Positions 54,117 through 63,506 are shown, counted from the first letter of the stretch. The stretch: DNA of 64,000 nt from Actinokineospora spheciospongiae (GCF_000564855.1 NZ_AYXG01000087.1:36258-100257), one strand, 5' to 3'. Numbers and translations: made by a program. The notes: generated by a model not told the origin, from the letters alone.

Positions 54117-55100
54117 ATGGCCGACCGGATTCCGACGCCGTGGGTGCGCTGCTTCGCGCAGCGACCGGGGGCCGCGCGCACCCTGCTGTGCTTCCCGCAC
54201 GCGGGCGGGGCGGCCAGCTCCTACCGCGGCTGGACCGCGCACCTGCCCGCGGACGTCGAGCAGTGGGTGGTGCAGTACCCGGGCCGCGAGGACCGGATCG
54301 CGCACCCCATGGTCGACGGCATGGACGCCCTGGTGGACGCGGTCATCGCGGCCGTGGAACCCGCCCTGGACCGGCCGGTGGTCGTGTTCGGGCACAGCAT
54401 GGGCGCCTCCGTGGCGCACGAGGTGGTGCTGCGGCTGGCCGAGCGGCGGCCCGGCCTGGTGCGGCGGCTCGTGGTGTCCGGTCGGCCGGGGCCCGCGGAC
54501 CAGAAGCCGCGCGAGGAGTTCGTGCACCTGCGCGACGACGCGGGCGTCACCGCGGAGCTGACCACCCTCGGCGGCACCGCGGCCGAGGCGTTCGCCGACC
54601 CGCAGCTCGCCGCGATGCTGCTGCCGGTGATCCGCAACGACTTCGCGCTGATCGAGCGGTACCGGCCGGGCGGCGCGGTGCTGGACCTGGAGGTCGTGGC
54701 GATCACCGGGGACGCCGACCCGTCGATGGCGGCGGAGACGGTGGACTCGTGGGCCGCGGCCACCACCGGGCCGTTCACCCGGCACGTCCACCCGGGCGGC
54801 CACTTCTACCTGTACGACCACCTGCCCGCCGTCGTCGAGGCGGCGCTGGCACCGGAGAGGGGAGCGGGCGTGTCGTCGGACGCGTTCTCGGTGGAGGGCC
54901 TGCGGGCCTCGGTGGCCGAGGTGCTGGGGGTGCCGGTCGAGGAGGTCGGCGCGGACACCGGGCTGTTCGAGCTGGGGCTGGACTCGATGCGGATGATGAT
55001 GCTGTCGGTCCGCTGGCAGGCGCTGGGGGTCGAGGCGCCGTTCGCGGACCTGGCGGAGAACCCGACCGTGCGCGCCTGGTCGCGGCTGCTGTCCGCCTGA
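54117..55100 (+). CDS. Type II thioesterase fused to an aryl carrier protein
   Basis: A 327-residue two-domain protein. Residues 1-240 are a RifR/GrsT-like type II thioesterase: LLCFPHAGGAASSYRGW, FGHSMGAS with the nucleophile Ser94, GDADPSM for the Asp, and HPGGHFYLYDH for the His. Residues about 255-327 are an EntB-type aryl carrier: GLFELGLDSMRMMML with Ser290 as pantetheine site, then RWQALG and ENPTVRAWSRLL, closely following the EntB pattern GLDSVRMM...NPT...W. GAGGAGGGG precedes the ATG. No other aryl carrier is seen in the window, so this must receive salicylate for the Cy domain. The thioesterase half may edit carriers or release the product. Confidence 0.92.
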   Translation: MADRIPTPWVRCFAQRPGAARTLLCFPHAGGAASSYRGWTAHLPADVEQWVVQYPGREDRIAHPMVDGMDALVDAVIAAVEPALDRPVVVFGHSMGASVAHEVVLRLAERRPGLVRRLVVSGRPGPADQKPREEFVHLRDDAGVTAELTTLGGTAAEAFADPQLAAMLLPVIRNDFALIERYRPGGAVLDLEVVAITGDADPSMAAETVDSWAAATTGPFTRHVHPGGHFYLYDHLPAVVEAALAPERGAGVSSDAFSVEGLRASVAEVLGVPVEEVGADTGLFELGLDSMRMMMLSVRWQALGVEAPFADLAENPTVRAWSRLLSA

Positions 55101-55148
55101 CGCCTCCTGTTCCCCTTCTTGTCGGGCGGTGCCGCTAACGTTCGGCGC

Positions 55149-55934
55149 ATGGCGACCCTGGTGACGTTCCACGCGCATCCCGACGACGAGTGCATCTCCT
55201 GCGGCGGGGTGATGCGCAAGGCCGCGGACGAGGGGCACCGGGTGGTGCTGGTCGTGGCCACCCGCGGCGAGGTCGGCGAGGTCCCCGACGGGTTCCTGGG
55301 CTCCGGTGAGGAGCTGTGGGAGCGCCGGGTCCGGGAGACGCACGCCGCGGCCGAGGTGCTGGGGGCCGCGCGGGTGGAGTTCCTGGGCTACGTGGACTCC
55401 GGGATGATGGGGGAGCCGACCAACGACGCCCCCGGCACGTTCTGGACCGCGTCGGTGGAGGAAGCGGCCGAGCGGCTGGCGGTGATCCTGCGCGAGGAGT
55501 CCGCCGACGTCCTCACGATCTACGACGACAACGGCGGCTACGGGCACCCCGACCACATCCAGGTGCACCGGGTGGGGCAGCGCGCCGCCGAGCTGGCCGG
55601 GACCGCCCGGGTGTTCCAGGCCACCATGAACGCCGACCACATGCGGGCCGGGATGGCCGCGGCCAAGGCCGCCGGGGACCTGACCTTCGACGTCCCCGAC
55701 GAGGACTTCGACATGGGCAAGCCCGCGTCGGTGATCACCGCCGCGGTGGACGTCACCGCCTACCTCGACGTCAAGCGCAAGGCCATGCGCGCGCACGCCA
55801 GCCAGATCGCGGAGGACTCGTTCTTCCTGGCGATGCCGGACGAGGGCTTCGCCCACGCCTTCGGGACCGAGTGGTTCATCCGCGAGGGCCAGGGCCCGGG
55901 CATCACCGAGACCGACCTGATGGCCGGGCTGTAG
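55149..55934 (+). CDS. PIG-L/LmbE-family zinc deacetylase
   Basis: A 261-residue metal-dependent N-deacetylase or amidase. The zinc motif AHPDDE lies at residues 9-14, with CGGVMRKAADEGHRVVLV following, and the second metal/catalytic region YGHPDHIQVHRVG near residue 135; the C-terminal part (DVKRKAMRAHASQIAEDSFF) is typical of the mycothiol-related MshB/Mca branch. ATG at 55149 without obvious Shine-Dalgarno, 48 bases after the thioesterase-ArCP gene. It may be the last siderophore-operon gene or an independent mycothiol or sugar enzyme; context does not decide. Confidence 0.88.
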   Translation: MATLVTFHAHPDDECISCGGVMRKAADEGHRVVLVVATRGEVGEVPDGFLGSGEELWERRVRETHAAAEVLGAARVEFLGYVDSGMMGEPTNDAPGTFWTASVEEAAERLAVILREESADVLTIYDDNGGYGHPDHIQVHRVGQRAAELAGTARVFQATMNADHMRAGMAAAKAAGDLTFDVPDEDFDMGKPASVITAAVDVTAYLDVKRKAMRAHASQIAEDSFFLAMPDEGFAHAFGTEWFIREGQGPGITETDLMAGL

Positions 55935-56051
55935 CCGCTGCCGGGGGGCGCGGTCCGCCCTGCGGCCGGAACCTTGTCACCGTGTGACAATCGGCCCAGG
56001 CGGACCGCCCCGAGGAACGGGCGCCGCGCGTTCCACCAGCAGAGGAGAACC

Positions 56052-57080
56052 ATGCCGTACCTGGCCGAGGACAGCCGCTACGACCGGATGCCCTACCGGC
56101 GCACCGGGCGCAGCGGGTTGAAGCTGCCCGCCATCAGCCTGGGGCTGTGGCACAACTTCGGCGACGACCGGCCCTACGAGACCGGCCGGGCGATCCTGCG
56201 CCGGGCCTTCGACCTCGGCGTCACCCACTTCGACCTGGCCAACAACTACGGCCCGCCCTACGGCACCGCGGAGGCCAACTTCGGCCGGGCGCTGCGCGAC
56301 GACCTGCGCCCCTACCGCGACGAGCTGGTCATCTCCACCAAGGCGGGCTACGACATGTGGCCCGGCCCGTACGGGGACCACGGGTCGCGCAAGTACCTGC
56401 TGTCCTCTTTGGACCAGTCATTGACCCGCATGGGCCTGGACTACGTCGACATCTTCTACTCGCACCGGTTCGACCCGGAGACCCCGCTGGAGGAGACCGT
56501 CGGGGCGCTGGTGTCGGCCGTGCAGCAGGGCAAGGCGCTCTACGTCGGCATCTCCTCGTACTCGCCGAGCACCACCCGGCAGGCCGCGGAGATCCTGCGC
56601 GGCGCCGGGGTGCCGCTGCTGATCCACCAGCCGTCGTACTCGCTGCTCAACCGGTGGATCGAGGCCGAACTGCTCGACACCCTGGGCGAGCTGGGCGCCG
56701 GCTGCATCGCGTTCTCGCCGCTGGGCCAGGGGATGCTGACCGACAAGTACCTCGACGGCGTGCCGGAGGGGTCGCGGGCGAGCCGGGACTCGTCGCTGAG
56801 CACGGACCTGCTGTCGGCGGAGAACCTGGCGCGGGTGCGCGGGCTCAACGGGATCGCGCGGGAGCGCGGGCAGAGCCTGGCGCAGCTCGCCATCTCGTGG
56901 GTGCTGCGCGACCGGCGGGTCACCTCCGCGCTCATCGGCGCGAGTTCGGTGGCGCAGTTGGAGGACAGCCTGGCCGCGCTGGACGCGCCGCCGTTCACCG
57001 ACGCCGAACTGGCCGCCGTCGACGAGTTCGCCGTGGATTCCGGGATCGACCTGTGGGCGTCGTCCCGCAACGCCGGGTAG
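56052..57080 (+). CDS. Aldo/keto reductase (YghZ/GPR-like)
   Basis: A 342-residue NADPH-dependent aldo/keto reductase with high similarity to the L-glyceraldehyde-3-phosphate reductase group. Visible are YRRTGRSGLKLPAISLGLWHNFG, FDLANNYGPPYGTAE (Asp and Tyr of the active site), ISTKAGYDMWPGPYGDHGSRK (Lys), DIFYSHRFDPETPLEET (His) and the C-terminal SWVLRDRRVTSALIGASSVAQLE for NADPH. AGAGGAGA precedes the ATG at 56052; the upstream extension to 55974 is not used. It stands alone between the deacetylase and the ectoine operon. Confidence 0.94.
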   Translation: MPYLAEDSRYDRMPYRRTGRSGLKLPAISLGLWHNFGDDRPYETGRAILRRAFDLGVTHFDLANNYGPPYGTAEANFGRALRDDLRPYRDELVISTKAGYDMWPGPYGDHGSRKYLLSSLDQSLTRMGLDYVDIFYSHRFDPETPLEETVGALVSAVQQGKALYVGISSYSPSTTRQAAEILRGAGVPLLIHQPSYSLLNRWIEAELLDTLGELGAGCIAFSPLGQGMLTDKYLDGVPEGSRASRDSSLSTDLLSAENLARVRGLNGIARERGQSLAQLAISWVLRDRRVTSALIGASSVAQLEDSLAALDAPPFTDAELAAVDEFAVDSGIDLWASSRNAG

Positions 57081-57122
57081 GGCATGACGGCGTTCACCCG
57101 GTGAGTCGGGGTTAACACGGCT

Positions 57123-57162
57123 CCGGTGAGGAGGACAACCGTACTGTTGTCCTCCTCACCGG
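57123..57162 (+). terminator. Strong hairpin terminator after the aldo/keto reductase
   Basis: A perfect 17-bp inverted repeat (57123-57139 with 57146-57162, loop CGTACT) followed by GGTTTTCGCTTT. The arm CCGGTGAGGAGGACAAC contains a GAGGAGG core but no gene starts there. It isolates the ectoine operon from upstream transcription. Confidence 0.9.
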
Positions 57163-57211
57163 GGTTTTCGCTTTCCCGCAGGTGGGTGGCGGGTTCCGCG
57201 GACCGCGCCCC

Positions 57212-57240
57212 CTGACCGCCCGAAAATTTCCTGTTACGTT
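57212..57240 (+). promoter_or_regulatory. ectA: Likely promoter of ectABCD, giving a leaderless transcript
   Basis: CTGACC (57212-57217) and TACGTT (57235-57240) with a 17-base spacer resemble a housekeeping promoter. The ATG of ectA at 57249 begins eight bases after the -10, where transcription would start, and no Shine-Dalgarno is present. Confidence 0.55.
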
Positions 57241-57248
57241 TCCCCGGT

Positions 57249-57764
57249 ATGTCGGGCATGTCGAAAGACCGCGTGATCGAGCAGCCGTCCACAAAGGACG
57301 GCTGTGAGCTGTGGCGGATCGCCCGCGACTCGCGGGTGCTGGACCTGAACTCGTCCTACGCCTACCTGCTGTGGTGCCGGGACTTCGCGGGCACCTCGCT
57401 GGTGGCCAGGGTGGACGGCCGGGTGGTCGGGTTCGTCATCGGCTTCACCCGCCCCACCGAACCGGGAACCGTTGTGGTGTGGCAGATCGCGGTCGACGCC
57501 GACCAGCGCGGGCAGGGGCTGGCCGCCGCGCTGCTCGACGAGTTGGCCGCCGCACTCGCCCCGCGCGGGGTGCGCACCGTCGAGACCACCATCAGCCCGG
57601 ACAACGCCGCCTCGATCGCCCTGTTCACCGCCTTCGCCCGCCGCCACCGCACCGACATCGACCGCGCCGAGCTGTTCGGCGCCGACCACTTCCCGGACGA
57701 GCACGAGGCCGAGGACCTGTACCGCATCGGTCCACTGGACACCCGCGTGCCCGCGTCCGCCTGA
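57249..57764 (+). CDS. ectA: L-2,4-diaminobutyrate acetyltransferase
   Basis: Second biochemical step of ectoine synthesis: acetylates the 4-amino group of diaminobutyrate. The 171-residue GNAT protein has LDLNSSYAYLLWCRDF, GFVIGFTRPTEPGTVVVWQIAVDADQRGQGLA (written in part; acetyl-CoA loop Q-R-G-Q-G), ETTISPDNAASIALF and DEHEAEDLYRIG, all diagnostic of EctA. ATG 57249 or 57258 could be the start. First gene of ectABCD, 27 bases before ectB. Confidence 0.96.
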   Translation: MSGMSKDRVIEQPSTKDGCELWRIARDSRVLDLNSSYAYLLWCRDFAGTSLVARVDGRVVGFVIGFTRPTEPGTVVVWQIAVDADQRGQGLAAALLDELAAALAPRGVRTVETTISPDNAASIALFTAFARRHRTDIDRAELFGADHFPDEHEAEDLYRIGPLDTRVPASA

Positions 57765-57791
57765 AAGTCCTCCTGGGAACGGAGATCTGCC

Positions 57792-59039
57792 ATGAGCGTG
57801 TTCACCAACCTCGAATCCGAGGTCCGCAGCTACTCCCGCGGTTGGCCGGTCGTGTTCGACCGCGGTGTCGGCAGCGTGCTGCACGCCGAGGACGGCACCC
57901 CGTACCTCGACTTCTTCGCCGGGGCCGGGGCGCTGAACTACGGCCACAACAACCCGGTGCTCAAACGGGCCGTCCTCGACTACATCGAGCGCGACGGCGT
58001 CACGCACTCGCTGGACATGAACACCGTGGCCAAGCGCGACTTCCTGGAGACCTTCGAGAACGTGGTGCTCAAGCCGCGCGAGCTGGACCACAAGGTCATG
58101 TTCCCCGGCCCCGCGGGCGCCAACGCGGTGGAGGCCGCGCTGAAGCTGGCCCGCAAGGTCACCGGCCGCCAGTCGATCATCAACTTCACCAACGCCTTCC
58201 ACGGCATGACCCTCGGCGCGCTCAGTGTCACCGGGAACTCCCTCAAGCGCGGCGGCGCGGGCATCCCCCTGGTGCACGCCACTCCGATGCCGTTCGACAA
58301 CTACCTCGACGGGCAGGTCCCCGACTTCCTGTGGTTCGAGCGGCTGCTCGCCGACAGCGGCAGCGGGCTCAACGACCCCGCCGCGGTCATCGTCGAGACC
58401 GTGCAGGGCGAGGGCGGCATCAACGTCGCCCGCGCCGAGTGGCTGCGCGCGCTGCAAGACCTGTGCAGGCGCCACGACATGCTGCTCATCGTCGACGACG
58501 TGCAGATGGGCTGCGGGCGCACCGGCCCGTTCTTCAGCTTCGAGGCCGCGGGCATCACCCCGGACATCATCTGCCTGTCGAAGTCCATCGGCGGCTACGG
58601 GTTCCCGCTCGCGCTGACCCTGCTGCGCCCCGACCTCGACGTGTGGGAGCCCGGCGAGCACAACGGGACCTTCCGCGGCATCAACCCCGCGTTCGTCGCC
58701 TCCACCGCGGCCCTGCGCGAGTACTGGACCGACGACACCCTGGAGAAGGGCACCCTGGCCAAGGGCGAGCAGGTCGGCCGGGTGCTGACCGGGCTGGCCG
58801 AGGCGCACCCCACCGCCGACCTGCTGCCCAGGGGGCGCGGGCTGGCGCGCGGGCTGCGGTTCGCCGACGGCGGCACCGCTTCGGCGGTGTGCGCGGCGGC
58901 CTTCGAGCGCGGCCTGCTGATGGAGACCGCGGGCCCGGACGGCGAGGTCGCCAAGGTCATGCCGCCACTGACCACCACCGACGAGGAGCTCGAGCGCGGC
59001 CTGGGCGTCCTGGTCGACTCGGTCGCCGCCGTGCTCTGA
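57792..59039 (+). CDS. ectB: Diaminobutyrate-2-oxoglutarate transaminase
   Basis: Forms L-2,4-diaminobutyrate from aspartate semialdehyde with glutamate as donor. The 415-residue class III PLP aminotransferase has [18 protein letters not shown] at the N-terminus, [18 protein letters not shown], the Asp of [11 protein letters not shown] and the PLP lysine K264 in [12 protein letters not shown]. Length matches EctB. GGAACGGAGA provides the ribosome binding site. The ectABCD order is complete and lacks a dedicated aspartokinase gene. Confidence 0.97.
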   Translation: MSVFTNLESEVRSYSRGWPVVFDRGVGSVLHAEDGTPYLDFFAGAGALNYGHNNPVLKRAVLDYIERDGVTHSLDMNTVAKRDFLETFENVVLKPRELDHKVMFPGPAGANAVEAALKLARKVTGRQSIINFTNAFHGMTLGALSVTGNSLKRGGAGIPLVHATPMPFDNYLDGQVPDFLWFERLLADSGSGLNDPAAVIVETVQGEGGINVARAEWLRALQDLCRRHDMLLIVDDVQMGCGRTGPFFSFEAAGITPDIICLSKSIGGYGFPLALTLLRPDLDVWEPGEHNGTFRGINPAFVASTAALREYWTDDTLEKGTLAKGEQVGRVLTGLAEAHPTADLLPRGRGLARGLRFADGGTASAVCAAAFERGLLMETAGPDGEVAKVMPPLTTTDEELERGLGVLVDSVAAVL

Positions 59040-59082
59040 CCGCCCCGCCCACCGACAGTCACCCCGGCAGGAGGAGGAAAGC

Positions 59083-59484
59083 ATGATCGTCCGCACCCTG
59101 GACGAGATCACCGGCACCGACCGCGACGTGGTCACCCCGAACTGGCGCAGCAAGCGCATCGTGCTGGCCGGGGACGGGGTCGGTTTCTCGGTGCACGAGA
59201 CCGTGCTGGAAGCGGGCTCGGTGAACGACTTCTGGTACGCCAACCACATCGAGGCCGTGTTCGTCACCGCGGGCGAGGGCGAATTGCTCGACAAGGAGAC
59301 CGGTGAGACCCACCGGCTCGCGCCGGGTTCGCTGTACCTGCTCGACGGCCACGAGCACCACCAGTTGCGGCCCACGACCGAGATGCGCACCGTCTGCGTG
59401 TTCAACCCGCCGGTGACCGGCCGCGAGATCCACGACGAGGACGGCGTCTACCCGCTGCTCGTCGAGCCGACCACCGACCGCTGA
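59083..59484 (+). CDS. ectC: L-ectoine synthase
   Basis: Cyclises N-gamma-acetyl-diaminobutyrate to ectoine. A 133-residue cupin-fold protein with [44 protein letters not shown] (iron ligand Glu), [19 protein letters not shown] (Tyr and His ligands) and [25 protein letters not shown] lies seven bases upstream of the ATG. Size is typical. Confidence 0.98.
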   Translation: MIVRTLDEITGTDRDVVTPNWRSKRIVLAGDGVGFSVHETVLEAGSVNDFWYANHIEAVFVTAGEGELLDKETGETHRLAPGSLYLLDGHEHHQLRPTTEMRTVCVFNPPVTGREIHDEDGVYPLLVEPTTDR

Positions 59485-59506
59485 ACGAGAGCACCGAGGA
59501 GTACCC

Positions 59507-60409
59507 GTGACCGCTCTGGGCACCAGGACCGAGGACCGCTACCGCACCCGCACCGCCCGCGCGCTCGACCCGGTCGACCGCGTGGAACCCACTGTCTGGC
59601 CGGGCGTCGAAGGCCCGATCGCCGACCCCACCATGGCCGCGCACGACCGGGACGGGTACTCGACCCACCCTGACCTGCTCAGTCCTGCCGAGGTGCATAC
59701 CTACCGGCAGGAGCTGGGCAGGCTGGTGGCCGACCCGGAGTTGCGCGCGGACGAGCGCACCGTCGTCGAGCGCTCGACCGACCAGGTGCGGTCGATCTTC
59801 GAGGTGCACCGGATCAGCCCGCTCATCGCCGAGCTGGTGCGCGACCCCCGGGTCCTGGACCGGGCCAGGCAGGTCCTCGGCTCCGAGGTGTACGTGCACC
59901 AGAGCCGGGTGAACTTCATGCCCGGGTTCACCGGCCGCGGCTTCTACTGGCACTCCGACTTCGAGACCTGGCACGCCGAGGACGGGATGCCCACCCCGCG
60001 CGCGGTCAGCATGTCGATCGCGCTCACCGACAACCACCCGTTCAACGGTGGCCTGATGGTCATGCCCGGCTCGCAGCGCACCTTCGTGCCGTGCGCGGGG
60101 GAGACCCCCGACGAGCACTACCGGGCGTCGCTGACCGAGCAGGAGATCGGTGTCCCGAGTCACACCGCGATCACCGCGCTGGCCGACGCGCACGGCATCG
60201 ACCAGTTCACCGGCCCGGCCGGGTCCGCGCTGCTGTTCGACTCGAACCTCATGCACGGGTCCGGCAACAACATCACCCCCTTCCCGCGTTCGAACATCTT
60301 CGTGGTGTTCAACAGCGTGGAGAACGCGGTGGTGGAACCGTTCGCTGCCCCGTCACCCCGGCCGGAATTCATCGCGGCGCGACAAAACAGCGGGGAACCA
60401 CTGCGCTGA
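59507..60409 (+). CDS. ectD: Ectoine 5-hydroxylase
   Basis: Fe(II)/2-oxoglutarate dioxygenase that converts ectoine to 5-hydroxyectoine. The 300-residue protein has the EctD signature FYWHSDFETWHAEDGMPTPRA with the HxD iron ligands, DNHPFNGGLMVMPGSQRTFV, and the distal His in DSNLMHGSGNNITPFPRSNIF with the Arg that binds oxoglutarate. GTG start with GAGGAG. Last gene of the operon; its presence predicts production of hydroxyectoine, a stress protectant. Confidence 0.97.
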   Translation: MTALGTRTEDRYRTRTARALDPVDRVEPTVWPGVEGPIADPTMAAHDRDGYSTHPDLLSPAEVHTYRQELGRLVADPELRADERTVVERSTDQVRSIFEVHRISPLIAELVRDPRVLDRARQVLGSEVYVHQSRVNFMPGFTGRGFYWHSDFETWHAEDGMPTPRAVSMSIALTDNHPFNGGLMVMPGSQRTFVPCAGETPDEHYRASLTEQEIGVPSHTAITALADAHGIDQFTGPAGSALLFDSNLMHGSGNNITPFPRSNIFVVFNSVENAVVEPFAAPSPRPEFIAARQNSGEPLR

Positions 60410-60445
60410 CCAGGTGACCCGTCTGTTTCCCGACGAGTGCGCACT

Positions 60446-60459
60446 GTTATCTTGATAAC
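60446..60459. promoter_or_regulatory. AT-rich palindrome in the ectD-SARP2 gap, candidate operator
   Basis: GTTATCTTGATAAC is a 6-bp perfect inverted repeat with a two-base centre, conspicuous in GC-rich surroundings. It lies in the 310-base gene-free stretch 60410-60719, where I also see a TTGACT hexamer near 60638 but no convincing -10 or terminator. A repressor site is the simplest idea. Confidence 0.45.
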
Positions 60460-60719
60460 GCGGACACCACGCGTGCCCGCGTGCTCCACCGGCGCTGGAC
60501 CGGAACGCCTCGCGGTGTTCCCGCTCGGGGTGGGACCTGCTCGTGTCCCGGTCGACCGCGTGGAGTCCGGCCCCGCGGCCGCCGATATCGGGATCGGCGG
60601 CCACGGGGCCGTACCCGTTCCGGGTTAGGCCGTCCGGTTGACTCGCGCCGCTTCCGCTGACCGAACACGAGGCAGGCTCTAGGTTTGGCGCAGGTGCGAG
60701 TCGAACGCGGGGGTGGCGG

Positions 60720-63506
60720 ATGGCGCACGAGTGGTTCACGCGCGAAGAGGCGCAGGGACCGAGGTTCTGCGTCCTGGGACCGGTCGGCGCGGTCGTGGGG
60801 GACCGCGCCGCGGTGCCGGGCGGGCCCGGCATCGGCGGTCTGCTGGCGATGCTGCTGCTCGAACCCAACCAGGTGGTGCCGGTTGAACGCATCGTCGACG
60901 TCCTCTGGGACCACGAACCGCCCGCCACCGCGCGCACCATCGTGCAGGGCTACATCTCCCGGCTGCGCAAGTGGCTGTCCACGGTGGACCCGGGGGGCAC
61001 CACCAGGATTCAGACCAGCGGCGCGGGCTACCGGCTCGCGGTCGAGGAGGCGCGGATCGACGTCGCGCTGGCCAGGCGGCTGCTGGCCGAATCCCGGGGC
61101 AAGCCCGCCGACGTCCGGGCCGAACTGCTCTCCCGGGCGCAGTCGCTGTGGCGCGGACCGGAGCTGTCCGACATCGCGGGCCGGGTGCGCGCGCCGGAAC
61201 TGGCCGAGCTGCGGTTGACGGTGATCGAGGCCCGGCTCGACGCCGACCTGGAGCTGGGCAGGCACGACGAGGTCATCGGCGAGCTGGTCGCCCTGGTCGA
61301 CACGCACCCGTTCCGCGAGCACCTGGTCGGGCAACTGGTCCTGGCCCTCTACCGCAGCGGCAGGCGCGCGGCGGCGCTGGAGTTCTACCAGCGCTTCGCC
61401 CACCGGGCCGCGGGTGAGCTGGGCCTCGACCCCGGACCCGGCCTGCGCGAGCTGCACAGCCGGGTCCTGCGCGACGACACCACGCTGCTGGAGCCGCGGC
61501 CCACCCGGGTGATCACCCCCAGGCTCGGCGTCCTCGTCCCGGCCGAGCTGCCCCCCACCCCGTCCGGCTTCACCGGCCGCGACGCCGACCTGGCCTGGCT
61601 CGACCGGCTGCGCGCCGGGGGCGACCCCGCCGCGACCGCCGTCGGCGTGCTGGCCGGACCGGCCGGGATCGGCAAGTCCGCGCTCGCCGTGGTCTGGGGC
61701 GCGGGCGCCGCCGCGGCCTTCCCCGACGGCACCCTGTTCGCCGCCCTGTCCGGCTTCGACCCGGCGCACCCGCCCGCCGACCCGGCGGCCGTGCTGGGCC
61801 GCTTCCTGATCTCCCTCGGCGTCACCCAGGACGACGTGCCCACCGAGCAGGCCGACCGGGTCGCGCTCTACCGCACCCTGCTCGCCGAGCGCCGGGTGCT
61901 GGTCGTGCTGGACGACGCCCGCGACTCCGACCAGGTCCTGCCGCTGCTGCCCGGGGGCAGCTCCTCGGTCGCCCTGGTCACCAGCAGGCGCAGGCTCGAC
62001 GGCCTGGTCGCCCTGGGCGCCCGGCTGCGGGTCGTGCAACCCCTCGCCCCGGACGCCGCCGCCGCGGTCATCGCGCACGCGGCGGGCACCACCGCCGCCG
62101 CCCCGGACCTGGACCGGCTGGCGCGGCTGTGCGGGTGCCTGCCGCTGGCCCTGCGGATCATCGGCGCCCGGCTCGCCTCCAGTCCGCAGTGGTCGGTGGG
62201 GGAGCTGGTCGAGCGCCTCACCGACGAGCGCACCCGGCTGGGGGCGCTGCGGGTGGAGGACACCGAGACCGGGGTCCGCGCCGCCCTGGACGTCACCGTC
62301 GGCGCCCTCACCCCGGACCGCGTCGAGGCGCTGCGCCTGGTCGGCACCGTCCCCGGCGCCACCACCGGCCCGCACCTGCTCGCCGCCCTCGCCGGGGTCG
62401 ACGTCGAGACCGCCCGCGACCGCCTGCGCGCCCTGGCCGCCCTGTTCCTGGTCACCGAGACCGCCCGCGACGTGTTCGACGCGCACGCCCTGGTCCGCGC
62501 CTACGCCCGCGACCTGGCCGCCGACCGCGCGACCCGCCTCCCCGAGGTCCTGCGCTACTACCTGGCGGTCGCCGACCACAGCCGCCGCCACCTGCGCGCC
62601 GCCGCCGACGACCTCGACGAGTCCGCCGACCTGCCGCTGCCGCCGATCCCGGACCGCGACGCCGCCCTGGACTGGTTCGAGACCGAGTGGCCCAACCTCC
62701 TCGCCGCCGCCGCCGAGGGCGCCGCCGCGGGCCTGCACGACCAGGTGTGGCGCCTGGCCAGGCTGGCCGGGGAGTTCCGCCGCACCCGCCCCCGCCGCGA
62801 CGACTGGGCCTGGGTCCTCGACCTGGGCCTGGAGTCCGCCCGCGCCGCCGGGGACCGCCGGGGCGAGGTGCTGATCCGGCTGAGCCGCTGCGTGCTGCTC
62901 ACCCGCTTCGGCGGCGAGTCGGAGATCCTGGCCGACGGCGAGCGGGCGGTCGCCGTCGCCACCGAGCTGCGCGACCCCAGGCTGATGGTGATGGGCCACA
63001 ACGCGCTCGCCAGCGCCCTCTACGGCCAGAAGCGCCACCACGACGCCCTCGCCCACTACCACCGCGCCCTCGACCTGGCGGTCCGGGCGGACTACCGCCT
63101 CGGCGAGGCCAACATCCACAACAACATCGCCCAGGTCCACCGCGACCTGGGCGACCCGGCGGAGGCGGTCGCCCCGCAGACCCGGGCGGTGGACATGTTC
63201 CGCGAGGTCGGCGACCTCGGCTTCGTCGGCCTCGCCCTGGCCAACCTCGCCGAGCTGGAGCACGAACTCGGCCACCTCGCCCCGGCCAGGGCCCACGCCA
63301 CCGAGGCCATCACCCTCGCCGCCGCCAACGGCCTGGAACTCACCGAGGCGTTCGGCCGCGAAGTCCTCGCCCGCGTCCTGTGCGAGGAGGGCGACCTGCT
63401 CGGGACCAGAGTGGAGCTGGAGAAGGCGGCCGACCTCTACCGGGTCGCCCAGTCCCCGCTCGTCGCCACCGTCCAAGAAAGACTCGACACGCTCCCCGCC
63501 GTTTAG
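60720..63506 (+). CDS. SARP-family regulator with BTAD, NB-ARC and TPR domains
   Basis: A 928-residue AfsR/DnrI-type regulator. Residues about 15-105 form the winged-helix domain (FCVLGPVGAV, LLAMLLLEPNQVVPVERIVDVLW, TIVQGYISRLRKWL), about 110-255 the BTAD (ending ELGLDPGPGLRELHSRVL), about 290-560 an NB-ARC module with Walker A GPAGIGKSAL and Walker B RRVLVVLDDARDSDQVLPLL, and from about residue 620 a TPR region (ALAHYHRALDLAVRADYRLGEANIHNNIAQVHRDLG, given here as two neighbouring helices). The ATG has only a weak G-rich ribosome binding site. It is the second SARP of the window and lies downstream of ectD on the same strand; whether it controls ectoine, siderophore or another pathway is unknown. 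Confidence 0.9.
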   Translation: MAHEWFTREEAQGPRFCVLGPVGAVVGDRAAVPGGPGIGGLLAMLLLEPNQVVPVERIVDVLWDHEPPATARTIVQGYISRLRKWLSTVDPGGTTRIQTSGAGYRLAVEEARIDVALARRLLAESRGKPADVRAELLSRAQSLWRGPELSDIAGRVRAPELAELRLTVIEARLDADLELGRHDEVIGELVALVDTHPFREHLVGQLVLALYRSGRRAAALEFYQRFAHRAAGELGLDPGPGLRELHSRVLRDDTTLLEPRPTRVITPRLGVLVPAELPPTPSGFTGRDADLAWLDRLRAGGDPAATAVGVLAGPAGIGKSALAVVWGAGAAAAFPDGTLFAALSGFDPAHPPADPAAVLGRFLISLGVTQDDVPTEQADRVALYRTLLAERRVLVVLDDARDSDQVLPLLPGGSSSVALVTSRRRLDGLVALGARLRVVQPLAPDAAAAVIAHAAGTTAAAPDLDRLARLCGCLPLALRIIGARLASSPQWSVGELVERLTDERTRLGALRVEDTETGVRAALDVTVGALTPDRVEALRLVGTVPGATTGPHLLAALAGVDVETARDRLRALAALFLVTETARDVFDAHALVRAYARDLAADRATRLPEVLRYYLAVADHSRRHLRAAADDLDESADLPLPPIPDRDAALDWFETEWPNLLAAAAEGAAAGLHDQVWRLARLAGEFRRTRPRRDDWAWVLDLGLESARAAGDRRGEVLIRLSRCVLLTRFGGESEILADGERAVAVATELRDPRLMVMGHNALASALYGQKRHHDALAHYHRALDLAVRADYRLGEANIHNNIAQVHRDLGDPAEAVAPQTRAVDMFREVGDLGFVGLALANLAELEHELGHLAPARAHATEAITLAAANGLELTEAFGREVLARVLCEEGDLLGTRVELEKAADLYRVAQSPLVATVQERLDTLPAV

